DNA of 9,476 bases from an uncultured Porphyromonadaceae bacterium (GTDB taxonomy: Bacteria > Bacteroidota > Bacteroidia > Bacteroidales > Muribaculaceae). The stretch covers positions 1 through 9,476 of the forward strand of contig URII01000071.1 of NCBI GenBank assembly GCA_900547825.1. The letters run 5' to 3'. The notes below the pieces were generated by a model. It saw only the letters and a program-made list of their open reading frames with translations, was not told where the DNA came from and ran no database searches. Positions 1-6,333 of this stretch are shown in pieces. Positions within the stretch are counted from its first letter, which is position 1; the number at the start of each line of letters is the position of its first letter. A program made the translations under genes and the position numbers.

Positions 1-887
1 AGAATAACCTTCAGGCGTATGCGTTTCTGACCCCGTTTTTGATTCTGGTAACGCTGCTCTATATTCTTCCGGCAGTGCTGACTGTGGTGATGGCGTTCAC
101 GGGGCTGGATAAAACCTTCGTCTGGAAGTTTGTCGGCATGAAAAACTTCCGCCGTGTCTTTATGGACCCGAATACGCCAATCATCGTGCGGAACACGCTG
201 ATTTATGTCGGCGTGTGTATTTCCGCGACACTGGTGATCGACCTGTTCTTCGCAATTATGACGACGTACTTCATCAAGTCCGAGCGTTCGGCGAGTATCT
301 TCAAAGGCATTTTGATGATTCCGATGATTACGCCGTCGGTTGTCTATTCCGTGCTGTGGGTCTGGCTGCTCAGCTCCACGGCGGATGGCTTCCTCAATAA
401 GATTGTAATGGGCGTTTCCGGCATGGCTTCGCCAATCAACTGGATTGCGCAATACCCGATGCAAGTAGTCATCTTTGCCAAGCTGCTGACCAGCATTGCC
501 TATGGCACAATCATTTTTTCCAGCGCGATTAAAGCCATTCCAGAGAATCAGTTTAAGGCTGCGCGTGTGGACGGCGCAAAGGAATGGGAAATCGTCAAGG
601 CGATTATTCTGCCGAATCTGCGCTTCCATATCATGTTTATCGCGTTGTGGGATACGCTCGGTCTGTTGACTGACTATGTCAACATTATGCTCATTACGGA
701 TGGCGGCCCCGGCAAGGCGAGCGAGGTATGGGCGCTCTCCGCATATCATAAGGCATTTATCGACGGCAAGTATGGCTACGGCGCGGCGATTTCGCTCATT
801 TTGATTCTGGTCGTACTCGTACTGATGATTGCCATCGGCATTGTCAACGCCCGTATGGAAAGGAGGAATCTGGATGTTCAGTCCTAA
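1..887 (+). CDS. Sugar ABC transporter permease, MalF/UgpA-like (5' truncated)
   Basis: Inner-membrane permease of a carbohydrate ABC importer (CUT1-like, MalF side of the pair). The frame is open to the window edge: in-frame codons from base 3 read NNLQAYAFLTPF before the TTG at 39, and this AYxFLxP stretch is the usual first membrane segment, so the true start lies upstream and is missing. Several strongly hydrophobic segments follow. The cytoplasmic EAA loop that docks on the ATPase is clear at about 552-617 (KAARVDGAKEWEIVKAIILP; the conserved Gly is in DGA). The gene ends at TAA 885-887 and overlaps the next permease by 14 bases, typical of co-translated permease pairs. The sugar cannot be told from the permease, and the binding-protein gene, normally upstream, is not in the window. 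Codon choice (GCG, ATT and CTG rich) and gene packing suggest Firmicutes. Family call is firm; exact start and substrate are not. Confidence 0.9.
   Translation, partial: NNLQAYAFLTPFLILVTLLYILPAVLTVVMAFTGLDKTFVWKFVGMKNFRRVFMDPNTPIIVRNTLIYVGVCISATLVIDLFFAIMTTYFIKSERSASIFKGILMIPMITPSVVYSVLWVWLLSSTADGFLNKIVMGVSGMASPINWIAQYPMQVVIFAKLLTSIAYGTIIFSSAIKAIPENQFKAARVDGAKEWEIVKAIILPNLRFHIMFIALWDTLGLLTDYVNIMLITDGGPGKASEVWALSAYHKAFIDGKYGYGAAISLILILVVLVLMIAIGIVNARMERRNLDVQS
860..866 (+). promoter_or_regulatory. Shine-Dalgarno site of the second permease
   Basis: AAGGAGG lies 7 bases before the ATG at 874, inside the end of the upstream permease gene. It decides the start at 874 over the more upstream in-frame ATG at 829, which has no such site and would add 15 residues overlapping the first gene. 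Such a strong site is absent from every gene right of 2840. Confidence 0.85.
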
Positions 888-1728
888 GCGTGATGAAACC
901 CGCCCCGGCTATGAGATGCGCAAGGAGCATATTGCCATCGGCGTGATGATTCTGCTTTGTCTGCCGATTTTGGCCATCTATGTAACCTTCTTTGCGCAGG
1001 CGTTTGTGGCGGACGGCAAGCTCTCGCTTTCCAACTTCCGCTTCCTGTATACAACTATCGTCATGGGACAGTACACCGTTCCGGAGATGGGCCCGGCTTT
1101 TCGCAATACGGTGATTTTCACCCTCTGCGTAACAGCTTGCGAAGTGGTCATCAGCCTGATGGCGGGTTACGCGCTTTCGCGCATGCGCTTTACGGGCAGA
1201 AACTTTTTGCAGAAGCTGCTCCTGATTCTGCGCCTGTTCCCCGGTGTTCTGCTGCTCATCAGTATTTTGTATGTATTGATGTATACCAAGCTGCTCAACA
1301 CGCTGCTGGGTGTCGTGCTGGTCGCTATCGCGCTGCGTCTGCCCGGCTCGACCTTCATCATCCGCAATTTCTTCAACGATATCCCCAAGGACATCGAAAA
1401 CTCCGCGCTGGTGGACGGCTGCAACCGCCTGACCGCGTTTTTCCAGGTCATCATTCACATGGTCAAGCCGGGCATTGCGTCCATCAGCGTGTTCGCCTTC
1501 ATGAGCGCGTGGTCGAACTACCTGCTCTTTAATACCCTGATTCTGACGGGCAAGGTGCCGATTATGGCGACGTACCTGCGCAGCCTGAGCATGAATGACC
1601 AGATGATCGCCGATTACGGCGTGTTCTCTGCCATGGCACTGGTTTATATGCTTCCGGTTTTTGTTTTCTTCATCATTTCTCAAAAATCGCTGATGAAAGG
1701 CGGTTTCTCTGGAGGTAAGGGCATATGA
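874..1728 (+). CDS. Sugar ABC transporter permease, MalG/UgpE-like
   Basis: Second membrane subunit of the same carbohydrate importer (MalG side), 284 residues, close to the family's usual 270-300. A short charged cytoplasmic N-terminus (MFSPKRDETRPG) is followed by a first membrane segment at about residues 18-42 and further hydrophobic segments to the C-terminus. The EAA loop lies at about 1396-1473 (ENSALVDGCNRLTAFFQ, then HMVKPG), with the conserved DG and the later proline. The C-terminus SQKSLMKGGFSGG matches the usual end of MalG-type permeases, so the protein is complete. The start at 874 is set by the AAGGAGG site. The stop TGA (1726-1728) shares bases with the next ATG (1725-1727), an ATGA overlap implying translational coupling. 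Together with the first permease it would form the heterodimeric channel; the substrate is unknown. Confidence 0.9.
   Translation: MFSPKRDETRPGYEMRKEHIAIGVMILLCLPILAIYVTFFAQAFVADGKLSLSNFRFLYTTIVMGQYTVPEMGPAFRNTVIFTLCVTACEVVISLMAGYALSRMRFTGRNFLQKLLLILRLFPGVLLLISILYVLMYTKLLNTLLGVVLVAIALRLPGSTFIIRNFFNDIPKDIENSALVDGCNRLTAFFQVIIHMVKPGIASISVFAFMSAWSNYLLFNTLILTGKVPIMATYLRSLSMNDQMIADYGVFSAMALVYMLPVFVFFIISQKSLMKGGFSGGKGI
1711..1716 (+). promoter_or_regulatory. Shine-Dalgarno site of the ATPase ORF
   Basis: GGAGGT with 8 bases before ATG 1725, lying inside the 3' end of the MalG-like gene. It supports the start at 1725 and shows that at least the beginning of this ORF comes from an SD-using organism. 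Confidence 0.75.
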
Positions 1729-2840
1729 TTCGCATTGAAAATCTCCGCAAGGAATACGACGCGAAGACTGTCGCGCTGGACGGCATCGATCTGGAGCTGG
1801 ATTTTGGCCGCATCGTAGGGCTGCTGGGCCCCAACGGCAGCGGCAAGACCACCCTGCTCAAGCTGGCCAATGGTCTGCTGCAGCCCACGGAAGGCCGCAT
1901 CCGGATTGCGGGCATGGCCCCCGGCCCGGAGACCAAGGAGCTGGTCTCCTACCTGCCGGACGCCGACTGGCTGCCCGACTGGATGCGGGTGGAGGAGCTG
2001 GTGGAGATGTTCCGGGATTTTTACGGCACGCCCAGTCAGGCCAAGGCTTACATCGGCTTTGACGCCGACAAGGCCAATGAGATGCTGGCCAGGCTGAACA
2101 TCGCCCCCAATGCCCGGCTCAAGACCCTTTCCAAGGGCAACAAGGAGAAGGTTCAGCTGGTGCTGGCCATGAGCCGCAACGCCCGTCTCTACCTGCTGGA
2201 TGAGCCCATCGGCGGCGTGGACCCTGCGGCCCGGGACTACATCCTGAACACCATCATTTCCAACTACAGCAAGGACGCGACCGTTGTCATTTCTACCCAC
2301 CTCATCGAGGACATTGAGCCGGTGCTGGACGAGGCCGTGTTCCTGAAGGACGGCAACATCTTCGGCCTGATACAGCGCAACAAGAAGGGGCTGGTGGTGT
2401 GTGTCAACAAGTGGGATCTGGTGGAGGACAAGTCGCCGGAGGCAATACGGCATTTCGAGGCTGCCATACGCGACCGTTTCGCTCCGTTTGTGGATTTTCC
2501 CATCCTGTTTACCTCGGCGCTTACAAAGCAGCGCATATTCAAGGTGCTTCAGACGGCCGTGGAGGTGTATGGCAACCGCAAGCGTATAGTGCCGACCTCG
2601 CAGCTCAACACGGTGATGCTCGAGGCCATATCGGCATATCCGCCTCCAGCCAACAAGGGCAAGTATGTCAAGATAAAATATGTGACCATGCTTAAAGGCT
2701 CTATGGTGCCCACGTTCATTTTCTTCTGCAACCTGCCCCAATGGGTCAAGGAACCTTACCGCCGATATCTTGAAAACAAGATACGCGAGAACTGGGATTA
2801 TTCGGGAACACCTATAAATGTGTTCATGCGTGAGAAATAA
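1725..2840 (+). CDS. Chimeric ORF: ABC ATPase N-part joined in frame to GTPase Der C-part
   Basis: An unbroken 371-codon frame made of two unrelated proteins. Residues 1 to about 213 are an ABC ATPase: Walker A GPNGSGKT 35-42, signature LSKGN 135-139, Walker B LYLLDEP 155-161 with catalytic Glu160, D-loop from 164, and switch His192. The stretch LPDADWLPDW (77-86) and the signature form recall ABC-2/YtrB-type export ATPases that normally sit next to a GntR regulator, not MalK; the long MalK regulatory domain is absent. From about residue 211 the sequence is the C-terminal part of Der (EngA). A natural protein with this layout is not known to me: the Der half has lost G1-G3 and could not bind GTP, and the ATPase half loses its usual tail after FLKDG. 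I read it as an assembly or recombination join. The ATPase could be the importer's partner only by position, not by family. Confidence 0.85.
   Translation: MIRIENLRKEYDAKTVALDGIDLELDFGRIVGLLGPNGSGKTTLLKLANGLLQPTEGRIRIAGMAPGPETKELVSYLPDADWLPDWMRVEELVEMFRDFYGTPSQAKAYIGFDADKANEMLARLNIAPNARLKTLSKGNKEKVQLVLAMSRNARLYLLDEPIGGVDPAARDYILNTIISNYSKDATVVISTHLIEDIEPVLDEAVFLKDGNIFGLIQRNKKGLVVCVNKWDLVEDKSPEAIRHFEAAIRDRFAPFVDFPILFTSALTKQRIFKVLQTAVEVYGNRKRIVPTSQLNTVMLEAISAYPPPANKGKYVKIKYVTMLKGSMVPTFIFFCNLPQWVKEPYRRYLENKIRENWDYSGTPINVFMREK
2355..2840 (+). pseudogene. der: GTPase Der (EngA), 3' fragment
   Basis: Der is a tandem-GTPase protein that helps assemble the 50S ribosomal subunit. Full length is about 435 residues; only about the last 160 are present. 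Seen here, numbered in the chimeric ORF: the LIQRNKKG lead-in, G4 motif NKWD at 228-231, G5 motif SAL at 264-266 in FTSALTKQRIF, then the C-terminal KH-like domain (about 275-371) with KGKYVKIKYVTM and the family's typical end GTPINVFMREK. The first GTPase domain and G1-G3 of the second are missing and replaced by the ABC ATPase. The residues match Bacteroidales Der closely, in line with tyrS 41 bases downstream. In the source genome the gene is presumably intact; here it is truncated by the join. The family call is firm; the exact first Der base could lie anywhere within 2355-2370. Confidence 0.88.
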
Positions 2841-2881
2841 TCTCCCCATATAACTGCATAACCAATCACAATCACACACAT

Positions 2882-4177
2882 ATGAATTTCATTGAAGAAC
2901 TACAATGGCGCGGCATGATCCACCAGATGATGCCCGGCACCGAGGAACAGCTCAATAAAGAAATGACTACGGCCTATCTCGGTATAGCCCCGACGGCCGA
3001 TAGTCTCCATATAGGCCATCTCGTGGGGGTGATGATGTTGCGTCACCTCCAGCGGGCAGGCCACCGTCCGATAGCACTTGTGGGTGGTGCCACCGGCATG
3101 ATCGGAGACCCCTCCATGAAGAGCCAGGAACGGAAACTGATAGATGAGGAAACGTTGCGTCACAATCAGGAAGCCATAAAGAAGCAGCTCTCGAAGTTTC
3201 TGGATTTCGACAGTGACGCGCCCAATGCGGCTGTACTGGTCAACAATTATGACTGGATGAAGGATTTCTCGTTCCTGTCGTTTATCCGCGACGTGGGCAA
3301 GCATATCACTGTAAACTATATGATGGCAAAGGATTCGGTGAAGAAACGCCTAAGCGGGGAGTCGCGCGAGGGCATGTCGTTCACGGAGTTCTCATATCAG
3401 TTGCTCCAGGGCTATGACTTCCTGCACCTTTACAACGAGAAGGGTTGCCGCCTACAGCTTGGCGGATCGGACCAGTGGGGCAATATGACCACCGGAACAG
3501 AACTGATACGCCGCACTGCGGGGGGAGAGGCTTATGCGCTGACTTGCCCGCTTATCACCAAGGCCGACGGCGGAAAGTTCGGCAAGACAGAAAGCGGAAA
3601 CATCTGGCTGGATGCACGCTACACGTCGCCGTATAAGTTCTATCAGTTCTGGCTGAATGTGTCGGATGCCGATGCCGAGAAGTATATCAAGATATTTACC
3701 TCGCTGAGCCGTGAGGAGATCGAGGCCCTTGTTGCCGAACAGGCACAGGATCCCGGCCTGCGTCCGCTCCAGAAACGCCTAGCCAAGGAGCTTACCGTGA
3801 TGGTGCATTCGGAGGCGGATTACAATGCCGCTGTGGAGGCTTCGGGAATATTGTTCAGCAACAAGGCCGGTGAGGCGCTGCGGACTATTGACGAGGCTAC
3901 GCTTCTTGACATATTCGAAGGTGTGCCCCGTTATGAAGTTGCCCGGAATGTGATAACGGATGGCGTGAAGCTGGCTGATCTCGTGACGGATGCAGCCGCC
4001 GTATTTCCGTCGAAAGGGGAGTTCCGCAAGCTCGTACAGGGCGGCGGCGTGTCGGTGAACAAGGAGAAGGTTTCGGACCCCTATATGCAGGTAACTTCTG
4101 ATATGCTGCTGAATGACAGGTATCTGCTTGTCCAGAAAGGTAAGAAAAATTATTATCTGATTCATATAGCCGACTAA
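2882..4177 (+). CDS. tyrS: Tyrosyl-tRNA synthetase
   Basis: Class I aminoacyl-tRNA synthetase that charges tRNA-Tyr in the cytoplasm using ATP. It has 431 residues, normal for the bacterial TyrRS1 type. ATP-binding HIGH motif at 43-46 (SLHIGH); tyrosine and tRNA pocket elements GGATGMIGDPS from 68 and QLGGSDQWGN at 192-201; KMSKS-equivalent loop KFGKT at 232-236, the form typical of bacterial TyrRS. A C-terminal S4-like RNA-binding domain lies at about 362-428 (KGEFRKLVQGGGVSVN). ATG 2882 has no Shine-Dalgarno site, only an A/C-rich leader, usual for Bacteroidota. The gene follows der by 41 bases on the same strand and may share its transcript. It is complete with no anomalies. Confidence 0.97.
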   Translation: MNFIEELQWRGMIHQMMPGTEEQLNKEMTTAYLGIAPTADSLHIGHLVGVMMLRHLQRAGHRPIALVGGATGMIGDPSMKSQERKLIDEETLRHNQEAIKKQLSKFLDFDSDAPNAAVLVNNYDWMKDFSFLSFIRDVGKHITVNYMMAKDSVKKRLSGESREGMSFTEFSYQLLQGYDFLHLYNEKGCRLQLGGSDQWGNMTTGTELIRRTAGGEAYALTCPLITKADGGKFGKTESGNIWLDARYTSPYKFYQFWLNVSDADAEKYIKIFTSLSREEIEALVAEQAQDPGLRPLQKRLAKELTVMVHSEADYNAAVEASGILFSNKAGEALRTIDEATLLDIFEGVPRYEVARNVITDGVKLADLVTDAAAVFPSKGEFRKLVQGGGVSVNKEKVSDPYMQVTSDMLLNDRYLLVQKGKKNYYLIHIAD

Positions 4178-4193
4178 AAACAGAATATAAAAC

Positions 4194-4224
4194 TTGCATC
4201 TTACGAAAATTACACCTACCTTTG
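4194..4224 (+). promoter_or_regulatory. Bacteroidota-type promoter for tRNA-Gln
   Basis: TTG at 4194-4196 and TACCTTTG at 4217-4224, with a 20-base spacer, match the Bacteroidetes sigma-ABfr consensus (-33 TTTG, -7 TAnnTTTG). Transcription would begin near 4231, giving a leader of about 25-30 bases before the tRNA. Confidence 0.7.
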
Positions 4225-4258
4225 CATCGCTTTAGGCTGTTGGCCTGGGCAAAAGGAT

Positions 4259-4329
4259 TGTCTTATGGTGTAATGGTAGCACTGCAGTTTTTGGTTCTGC
4301 CTGTCTAGGTTCGAATCCTGGTAAGACAA
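4259..4329 (+). tRNA. tRNA-Gln (anticodon UUG)
   Basis: A 71-base cloverleaf can be folded by hand. Acceptor TGTCTTA (4259-4265) pairs with TAAGACA (4322-4328), discriminator A4329. The D-stem GTGT/GCAC (4268-4271 with 4279-4282) encloses AATGGTA. The anticodon stem GCAG/CTGC closes a loop with anticodon TTG at 4291-4293; the fifth pair next to the loop is a T-T mismatch (4288/4296). T-stem CTAGG/CCTGG (4305-4309 with 4317-4321) carries the TTCGAAT loop. The 3' CCA is not encoded, so it must be added after transcription. Anticodon TTG reads CAA and, by wobble, CAG glutamine codons. Confidence 0.95.
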
Positions 4330-4334
4330 CATAT

Positions 4335-4374
4335 AAATCCGCGAGCGGTTGTAGATTCGGCGCTCGCGGATTTA
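4335..4374. terminator. Terminator hairpin between tRNA-Gln and manA, probably bidirectional
   Basis: A perfect 13-base-pair inverted repeat (4335-4347 with 4361-4373; arm core ATCCGCGAGCG) with a 13-base loop. On the + strand the arm ends in TTTATTTTAT, suiting rho-independent release after the tRNA. On the - strand the hairpin starts 16 bases past the end of manA and ends in TTTATAT, so it could also stop the converging manA transcript, less strongly. Confidence 0.8.
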
Positions 4375-4389
4375 TTTTATCGTAAGAAA

Positions 4390-5352
4390 TTATACTGCGG
4401 GATTGTCGTGGAGGGCTACTGTCATCAGTTCGCCGCGGCCGGTAGTGTTGATGGCTGTGACGTCGGCGGGTAACAGAACGGTAGAGCCTTGTGTGAGGGT
4501 GAAGTCCTCGGAGGCATAGGTTATCCTCTGCCGGCCTTTTAGGCTTATCAACACGGTGAAACTGTCGGCGGGGAGAGATATTGATTCGGAGCCGTTGATG
4601 TCGTGAACGTTTATGTCGATCAGTTCGCCGTCAATTCTCAGGCCGCGACGCAGGCTTTCGTCGTTGTCGAACTGACTGAAATCGAGTGCCCTCCGGGCTT
4701 GGTCGAGATGTAACAGTCGTGGCTGTCCGTTGACGTCCGTTCGATCAAAATCATATACCCTGTAGGTGTCGTCGGAACAACCCTGGATCTCTACTACAAA
4801 GTTGCCGGCTCCCAAGGCATGGATAGTGCCTGACGGGACATTGAATAATTTGCCCGGTGCTGATTCATGTGCAGTTATACATTCCATTATGGAGCTGTCG
4901 GCCACGCGGCGGTCAAATTCGGCGGGATCCATTGCACGATTGAAGCCGAGGTAGATCTTTGAGCCCGGATAGGAATCGATCACATACCACGTTTCGTTTT
5001 TTACGTTGCAGGCCGGATCCTCTGCCGCCATGCGTTCGTCAGGATGCACCTGCACTGAAAGGTCATGGCCTGCATCAAGGAATTTTATCAGCAAAGGAAA
5101 TTTGCCTCCAAGACGCCTGTAGGGGCCTTTGCCCATAAGCGCCTCTCCGTGCCGGGCGATGAGCTGAGTGATTGTGAGTCCTTTGTCGGGCCCGTCGGCT
5201 ACGACGCTTTCCCATGACCGGAGACCGGATATTTCCCAACTTTCCCCGACGCCCTGCGCCATAGGCTTACACCCTTTCAAGGCGAGGAGGCGGGCGCCTC
5301 CCCACATGGTGCGTTTAAGTATAGGCATGAAGCGGAATGGGCGGGTAAGCAT
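4390..5352 (-). CDS. manA: Mannose-6-phosphate isomerase, class I (zinc-dependent)
   Basis: Interconverts mannose-6-phosphate and fructose-6-phosphate, linking glycolysis to mannose use and GDP-mannose (and so GDP-fucose) glycan building. 320 residues, the short form usual in Bacteroidota and Firmicutes. The N-terminal FMPILKRTMWGGARL is the family opening; GGKFPLLIKFLDA lies at 82-94. Zinc ligands can be placed at Gln101 and His103 (QVHPDE), Glu120 (NETWYVID) and His178 (GTIHAL). VEIQGCSDDTYRVYDFDR (187-204) follows, with the catalytic-site Arg in the YDFDR region. The C-terminal part is a second cupin-like barrel. The start at 5352 keeps the conserved opening and has no Shine-Dalgarno site. 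surE ends 51 bases upstream on the same strand, so readthrough is possible. All key residues are present. Confidence 0.95.
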   Translation of the reverse strand: MLTRPFRFMPILKRTMWGGARLLALKGCKPMAQGVGESWEISGLRSWESVVADGPDKGLTITQLIARHGEALMGKGPYRRLGGKFPLLIKFLDAGHDLSVQVHPDERMAAEDPACNVKNETWYVIDSYPGSKIYLGFNRAMDPAEFDRRVADSSIMECITAHESAPGKLFNVPSGTIHALGAGNFVVEIQGCSDDTYRVYDFDRTDVNGQPRLLHLDQARRALDFSQFDNDESLRRGLRIDGELIDINVHDINGSESISLPADSFTVLISLKGRQRITYASEDFTLTQGSTVLLPADVTAINTTGRGELMTVALHDNPAV

Positions 5353-5371
5353 ATAGCGGTCAATTGACTCG

Positions 5372-5379
5372 CAAATATA
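5372..5379 (-). promoter_or_regulatory. Possible -7 element upstream of manA
   Basis: On the - strand this reads TATATTTG, a full match to TAnnTTTG, about 20 bases before the manA start. No TTTG is found 19-21 bases further upstream, where the surE stop lies, so it is only a candidate. Confidence 0.35.
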
Positions 5380-5403
5380 GCGAAAAAATTCTGATACCCT
5401 ATT

Positions 5404-6183
5404 TTAAAGATTCAGTATCTTGCGGCATTCGGCTGTGGCTTCAGGGGCGGCATTCATCTCCGGATTGACAGGCACGATGCTAACCCATTCTCGTGCGAGC
5501 CAATATTCATCTGTTTCGTCGCACTCGGGTTCATGGTTTGTGAAACGTCCGCTCAGCATATAGAATGTGCGTCCGGCCGGATCGGTGTATGATTCGTATC
5601 CTTCGTTCCAATAGCCACGCGCGGCACGCAACAGTTTCATGCCTTTAGGTATACATTTGGCCGGGAAATTGACATTCAGGCATATTCCTGACGGAAGACC
5701 GTACTGAAGAACCCTTCGGGTAATCGTGTCGATAAAAGGGGTGGTTGCCCCGAATTCGGCGTCCAAGGCATGATGGAGCAGTGAGTAACCGACGGACGGT
5801 ATGCCGAAAAGGCAACCTTCTATGGCGGCTCCCATTGTTCCTGAATAAATGACGTTGACGGCAGAGTTGGATCCATGGTTTACGCCTGACAGAAGAATGT
5901 CGGGGCGCCGAGGCACAATGGCGTGGAGTGCGAGCTTTACACAGTCAACAGGGGTGCCTGAAACGCTGTATATTTTGGCTCCGTGGTGGTCGGGATGCCT
6001 GGTTATGCGGAGAGCTCCGGTAACAGTAAGAGCCGAGGACATGCCCGACTGGGGCACATCCGGGGCTACTGCTATTATTTCGCCTAAATGGCGTACACAG
6101 TCAATAAGGTGGTACAGGCCTTTGGCATGGATGCCGTCATCGTTTGTTATCAGTATCAACGGCCGTGTGTCGGTTGCAGTCAT
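5404..6183 (-). CDS. surE: 5'/3'-nucleotidase SurE
   Basis: Metal-dependent phosphatase acting on nucleoside monophosphates (and in some bacteria short polyphosphate), cytoplasmic, linked to stationary-phase survival. 259 residues, normal length. The N-terminal LILITNDDG holds metal ligands Asp15 and Asp16; PDVPQSGMSSALT carries the ligand Ser46; LLSGVNHGSNSAVNVIYSGT holds Asn102 and the family's signature; SGTPVDCVKLAL lies at 75-86. The C-terminal part is more variable, as usual in the family, and includes a lineage-type GRFTNHEPECDETDEYW segment. The start at 6183 has no Shine-Dalgarno site and is about 28 bases from a good Bacteroidota promoter. It lies between the flavodoxin gene and manA, all on the - strand. 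No missing key residues. Confidence 0.95.
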   Translation of the reverse strand: MTATDTRPLILITNDDGIHAKGLYHLIDCVRHLGEIIAVAPDVPQSGMSSALTVTGALRITRHPDHHGAKIYSVSGTPVDCVKLALHAIVPRRPDILLSGVNHGSNSAVNVIYSGTMGAAIEGCLFGIPSVGYSLLHHALDAEFGATTPFIDTITRRVLQYGLPSGICLNVNFPAKCIPKGMKLLRAARGYWNEGYESYTDPAGRTFYMLSGRFTNHEPECDETDEYWLAREWVSIVPVNPEMNAAPEATAECRKILNL

Positions 6184-6210
6184 ATTCGTAGTCTTGTTGT
6201 TTTATTATTG

Positions 6211-6243
6211 CAAAGATACGGATAAGTCGAGAGCAAAGCCAAA
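6211..6243 (-). promoter_or_regulatory. Bacteroidota-type promoter for surE
   Basis: Read on the - strand: TTTG at 6243-6240, a 21-base spacer, then TATCTTTG at 6218-6211. Both elements match the sigma-ABfr consensus. Transcription would start near 6204, leaving a leader of roughly 20 bases. The TTTG lies inside an 11-base-pair inverted repeat. Confidence 0.65.
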
Positions 6244-6258
6244 TTTATTTGGCTTTGC
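6233..6258. repeat. Perfect inverted repeat over the surE -33 element
   Basis: Arms GCAAAGCCAAA (6233-6243) and TTTGGCTTTGC (6248-6258) with a four-base loop TTTA, 11 of 11 paired. No T-run follows on either strand, so it is a poor terminator for the flavodoxin gene ending at 6334. Its position over the promoter suggests an operator, or an RNA hairpin in the flavodoxin transcript's 3' end. Confidence 0.6.
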
Positions 6259-6333
6259 CGAGCGTGAGTATCTAAGGCGTCAGCCAAAGATACGATTTTT
6301 AGTGGGAACCGGCACATCAATATCAATGGAGGA

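Noticed and set aside
844..1683. A 279-codon open frame on the - strand opposite the MalG-like permease
   Set aside because: Low-complexity Gln/His/Asp/Arg-rich translation typical of the antisense of a membrane protein gene; no start signal.
1725..2840. A new natural ABC-GTPase fusion enzyme
   Set aside because: The Der part lacks its nucleotide-binding motifs and the entire first GTPase domain, and the gene styles on the two sides differ; an artefactual join explains it better.
1680..2879. A 399-codon open frame on the - strand opposite the ATPase/Der ORF
   Set aside because: It is antisense to well-recognised ABC and Der sequence, its translation is His/Gln/Arg-rich with no family likeness, and it would cross the chimeric join.
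4230..4258. Possible second RNA gene between the promoter and tRNA-Gln
   Set aside because: Only about 28 bases, consistent with a simple tRNA leader; no cloverleaf or other fold seen.
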